From NCBI GenBank assembly GCA_023374045.1, contig CM041779.1:269603062-269667061 (forward strand): a stretch of 64,000 nucleotides of DNA, read 5' to 3'. A program made the position numbers and the translations under genes. Source of the DNA: Limonium bicolor. Lineage: Eukaryota; Streptophyta; Magnoliopsida; Caryophyllales; Plumbaginaceae. Below the pieces are notes generated by a model, which worked only from the letters and a program-made list of their open reading frames with translations, did no database searches and was not told where the DNA came from. This document shows positions 60,525-64,000 of the stretch, one piece after another (the stretch's first letter is position 1; each line of letters opens with the position of its first letter).

Positions 60525-62005
60525 GGGGAAATTCACGGGATACCACTAAAAACTTTGCTAATTAACAAAATATCATGTTTCTAAAAAATGTTTTTGGGAT
60601 ACCTAAAACTTTTGAAATTCATGGGATACCACAAACCTACAACGGACGTCAAATCGTCTGTTAACTGAGAGTGTAAAAAGATGATTTTTTTCCCCTGGTT
60701 CAACCTTTGATTATAGTTTCAAATTCACAGGATACAGAATACCACAACAAGAATTTAAAATTCATGGGATACCACATATAACAGCCAGATTGTTCCAACA
60801 GTTATATTTCAACGGTAACTTTTTTCACTCCCTTCTTCGAACGACTATTTTTGTCATTTCTAGCCCTATTTAAGTCATTCGCGTGGTTGTATCTCGGGAA
60901 CCAAAGAATTTGGAAATGGGGGCCAACTGTGAAGGAGAGAAGGGATGAGACTAGTGTTGATTCTGGGAACAATCACAACCCTCTGCTGCTGAAACGTCGA
61001 ATGTTCCTGCTGGTTAATCGTCTGCTGCAGTGACACAATGAAGAAAGAGTAGAAGAAGAAGTAACAAGGATGAACAATGAGGTTCTTTGAAGTATGTGTT
61101 GTTTTATTTTCAGCATTTCGGTGCTCACATACTACAAACTGCTGTTGTTGTTTTTGTTAACTTTTATTAATTTTGGACGAATTCGGTAGGTGTTGCTACT
61201 CCTTTTTTATACAACTGTTAGGTTTTAAAATTATGGCCATGGGTACCTTTTTTGGTTTTTGTATATGGTACCTTTTTAGATTTTGGACAAATTAGTTAGG
61301 TGTTGCTATACCTTTTTAGTACAACTATTGGGTTTTGCAAATATGGGCATGGGTACCCTTATTTTTGAAGAAATGGGTCATCTTTTGGTTTTGGACAGAC
61401 TAGGTATAGACTTGTGATTATCGTGTTGGTCTGTTATGCACAGTATGTGCAACTGCTATTGGATGTAATGGATCTTAAATATGTAAGCACTTTGGATGCA
61501 ATGAAAATGCTATGAATTAAGCTAAATTGTCTACATTTGCTACTGCCATAAATAACAATGCTAGATTGTGAACATGATTTGGGAGGTGTTTGATGAAGCC
61601 ATGAGTGTTTGTGCATAGATACAACCACATGAATGTCTTAAATAGGGCCAAAAATTAAAAAAGTTACCGTTGGAAGAAAGGAGAGAAAAATCTTACTGTC
61701 GGAATATAGTTGTTGGAACATTCTGACCGTTATATGTGGTATCCCGTGAATTTTAAATTGTTTTGGTGTATCCTGTAAACTTTAAACTGAAAGTATGGTA
61801 TCATGAGCTGAAAACTATAAGCAAATGTTGAACCAGGGAAAAATTGTCTTTTTGCCCCCTCGGTTAACGGACGATTTAACATCCATTACAGGTTGTGGTA
61901 TCCTATGAATTTTGATATTTTTTTGTGGTATCCCAAAAACTTATTTTAAAAACATGGTATTTCATGAATTAGCAAAATTTTAAGTGGTATCTCGTGAATT
62001 TCCCC
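60525..62005. mobile_element. Long-TIR DNA transposon, MULE-like, non-autonomous
   Basis: About 330-bp terminal inverted repeats begin GGGGAAATTCACGGGATACC (60525) and GGGGAAATTCACGAGATACC (complement of 62005). Several internal copies of the phrase TTCATGGGATACCAC occur along each TIR. The inner 0.8 kb holds a 60 aa ORF (60851) and GAAGAAG-rich DNA but no transposase. A 9-bp target duplication could not be confirmed (flanks GTTTGTTTA versus TTCTTTATA), so MULE assignment rests on TIR length and sequence style. Confidence 0.7.
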
Positions 62006-64000
62006 TTCTTTATAATGGTAGCTATTTAGATTGGGGTTTTTGCTTTTAAAACCATACTGTAGAGCACTCGTACTCCTTGACACATCCCCGATAGGTAGTT
62101 GACGTGTCGTGCAGTGGTTAACTCGGGATTGCTTTGAGGTAGAAGATAATAAGTACTTTAAACTAGAAACTTATTTCAATTGAGAATTACATCCTAGCAA
62201 TTCACTCAATCTCCCTCTCGTCCAACCTATGGACTTGGGACATTTTAGGGCTTCACCAAGCCCTTCTACCTAGACCAAACACCTTCGATCTACAGTCTCC
62301 CAGCAATCCACCAACTGCTTCCCAACTGTCCTAGCAACCCCTTGCTAATTCTATACTAAGAGTTTAATATTTCTCTACTCGCTCACACTACCGCTTGCTT
62401 ACAAGACTCAAACTGAATCACTAATGAAATTGAAACTCTAAGAGCAAGAACTTGTACAAGCCTAAGCTCTCTAGAATATTTTGCCGGTTTCATCACTATT
62501 AGCATTCTTGCACACCTGCTTCAAATGAAGCTGGTTATTTCTTATAGGAGATGTTGATCTCCTTTCAATAGTGGATCCCAAAGTTTGACATTGAACTCTC
62601 TAAAGTCCAGACTTCTAAGTGGCTTAGCCACTGCCTCATGCCAGTTGGGACCACAAACAAGGATGATGTTGCTGAAGACAAAATTGAAAAGGTAGAAAAC
62701 GACAAATATTTTTTCTACAATGTATTTGTCTTTTTCCTCCCTTGTCTCCTATGCGTATGTTTATTTAATCTCAAGAGATCAAATATGCAGGTTGACGTTG
62801 TAAAGCTCTGTTGGAAAGTGTAGTTGGTTTCCTACATTGCGTTTCAACATTTATTCCAAGTGAGTGTCCACATCAGTTCTCTTCGAGCCTCGCTCTAAGT
62901 GATCGTGGACAGGTGCCCGACTATTAGGCACCAGTCAAACAGTAGAATCCATTTGTTACCTTGCATACAAGCGATCCAGGAAATTCTTATATGCTGAAAC
63001 ACTTAAACAAACACATTAAACTAACAAGAATAGTTTGCTATCATCAAAATCTTAAGGAACTTGACTTAACCATTTCCCCCTTTTTGATGATGGCAACCAA
63101 TCTGATAGACAATGATAAACAATCTAGCTAAGTTTCAAAGACCAAGTCCAATTTAAAAAACTCAAACTCCAGAAGAAGGTTCCCCCTAAGAAGGATTCTC
63201 TTTGAGTTAGGTGAGTGGTTTGTAAGATGAAACACTTGGTCATTTTTGTAGAGATAAGCCATTCAAAGACCAGTACTCGGAAAATTAAATAAGGATTCTT
63301 ATTTCCCCTTTGATATCCAAAAAAATAGGGGAGTGAACTATTAGAAGCATAGACAGTCAAATTGTATTTGAAGAAAATATGCATTCATTGATAGATACCA
63401 ACTGTAAAAATAGAGAGAATCATTAAATCTATCCTATCGCTATGGGCTCTCTCAAGCCTTTAAGAGGTGAAGAACACTCAGGCTAGGTGTAGGTTGATGA
63501 ACCATATTGCACCTTGAGCCATATCTTGAACATGTATGTTAGAGGAGATGACTATAATGGCTTTTAGGTTCTTAAATACTTTTCCTATCTCCCCTTGTTC
63601 CTCAATATTCTACCACTTCTTAGACCTCTCGGGCACTTGTAGTGCAAGAGCCTTCTTTTCTTTGACTTCTCTCCTGGAGTCACCTTGCTTGCGGATGGAG
63701 CTTTAGTACTCTTTAACACCTTGGCAACTTCCTTGAGTGTGTTTTCTCTGTCTTGATGCCCATATTGTTTAGCATCTCAGGTCCAATGCTGCCTTGGACC
63801 GATCGTGGATAGGGTTGAAGGTCCAATGCTTCACTGACTACCGCTTTCATTGAGTACGCACGTAGACGTGGAACACTCTACTACTACTAGAATACTACTA
63901 CTCTCAGACTACTAATTGGCTTGAACTACGACGAACTGCTACCGAACGACTACTACGCGACGACGACGAGACGACGGACGACGACAGAGACGACGACGAC
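62006..64000 (-). mobile_element. Possible reverse-oriented Copia (Sirevirus-like) remnant
   Basis: The only firm clue is 63074-63098: on the minus strand GGTTGCCATCATCAAAAAGG followed by GGGAAAT. This is the form of the end-of-pol/polypurine tract seen before the 3' LTR of many plant Copia elements. The part below 63074 would then be LTR. No gag or pol motif could be recognised above it. The rest is unassigned. Confidence 0.3.
63927..64000. repeat. GAC/CGA-rich low-complexity sequence at the window edge
   Basis: An irregular run of CGACGACGA-like triplets with single-base slips, growing purer towards the end of the window. Confidence 0.8.

Overview
The window is nuclear DNA of a flowering plant, most likely a eudicot. 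It has one intact intron-split host gene, a Rab8/RABE1-type small GTPase (CDS 50278-54431, eight coding exons, 217 aa). Nearly everything else is transposable element sequence, much of it nested. Elements recognised are Ty3/gypsy chromoviruses with very long LTRs, Athila-lineage Ty3/gypsy elements, a TRIM, CACTA-type and Stowaway-type DNA elements, an L1-like LINE and a long-TIR MULE-like element. I cannot name the species.

Layout. 1-2091: right end of a forward chromovirus-type LTR ('G'). 2092-2844: terminus of a reverse-oriented LTR ('F') that cuts the 5' LTR of chromovirus 'A'. 2845-19891: element A, with a 5' LTR remnant carrying a Stowaway MITE and a CACTA element, an intact gag, a captured ALKBH (AlkB-type dioxygenase) pseudogene, an unrecognisable stretch where most of pol should be, the integrase C-terminus, and a 5.5 kb 3' LTR. 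A lies in the end of pol of Athila-type element 'B' (19894-about 45065). B is split by a complete Athila-type element 'C' (22067-40874, TSD ATGGG). C is in turn split in its integrase by a reverse-oriented non-autonomous Athila-type element 'D' (28521-34222, TSD CCTGC). B's 3' LTR carries a second CACTA element (TSD TAA). About 45066-48995 is a reverse-oriented long-LTR fragment ('E') containing a complete 458 bp TRIM (TSD CAATC). 48996-54431 is the RABE1 gene and its upstream region with another Stowaway MITE. 55100-59251 is a decayed minus-strand LINE with an inverted 5' end. 60525-62005 is a MULE-like element. 62006-64000 holds a probable Copia remnant and ends in a GAC-rich low-complexity run.

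Most interesting points. (1) A carries a pseudogenised, apparently intron-less copy of a host AlkB-type demethylase domain between gag and the integrase end. (2) B, C and D share a two-hairpin RNA module starting 10-16 nt after the stop codon of the preceding ORF, with invariant loops AGCCAA and AGGCAA and stems that differ by compensatory changes. (3) B, C and D each carry two copies of a second module, a hairpin with an AGGA-like loop followed by AAGTGTGGGG; one copy is the PPT at the LTR and the other lies 0.7-0.9 kb upstream. (4) Five LTR elements (G, B, C, D, E) each carry their own array of GC-rich inverted-repeat hairpins, in C and D clearly in U3 upstream of the TATA box. In D two loops contain TAATATTAC, the geminivirus origin nonamer. 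(5) D has no gag-pol but encodes a small zinc-knuckle ORF.

Limits: all calls come from reading the sequence by eye. Similarity levels are estimates, and family names rest on motifs and on remembered family features, not on searches.
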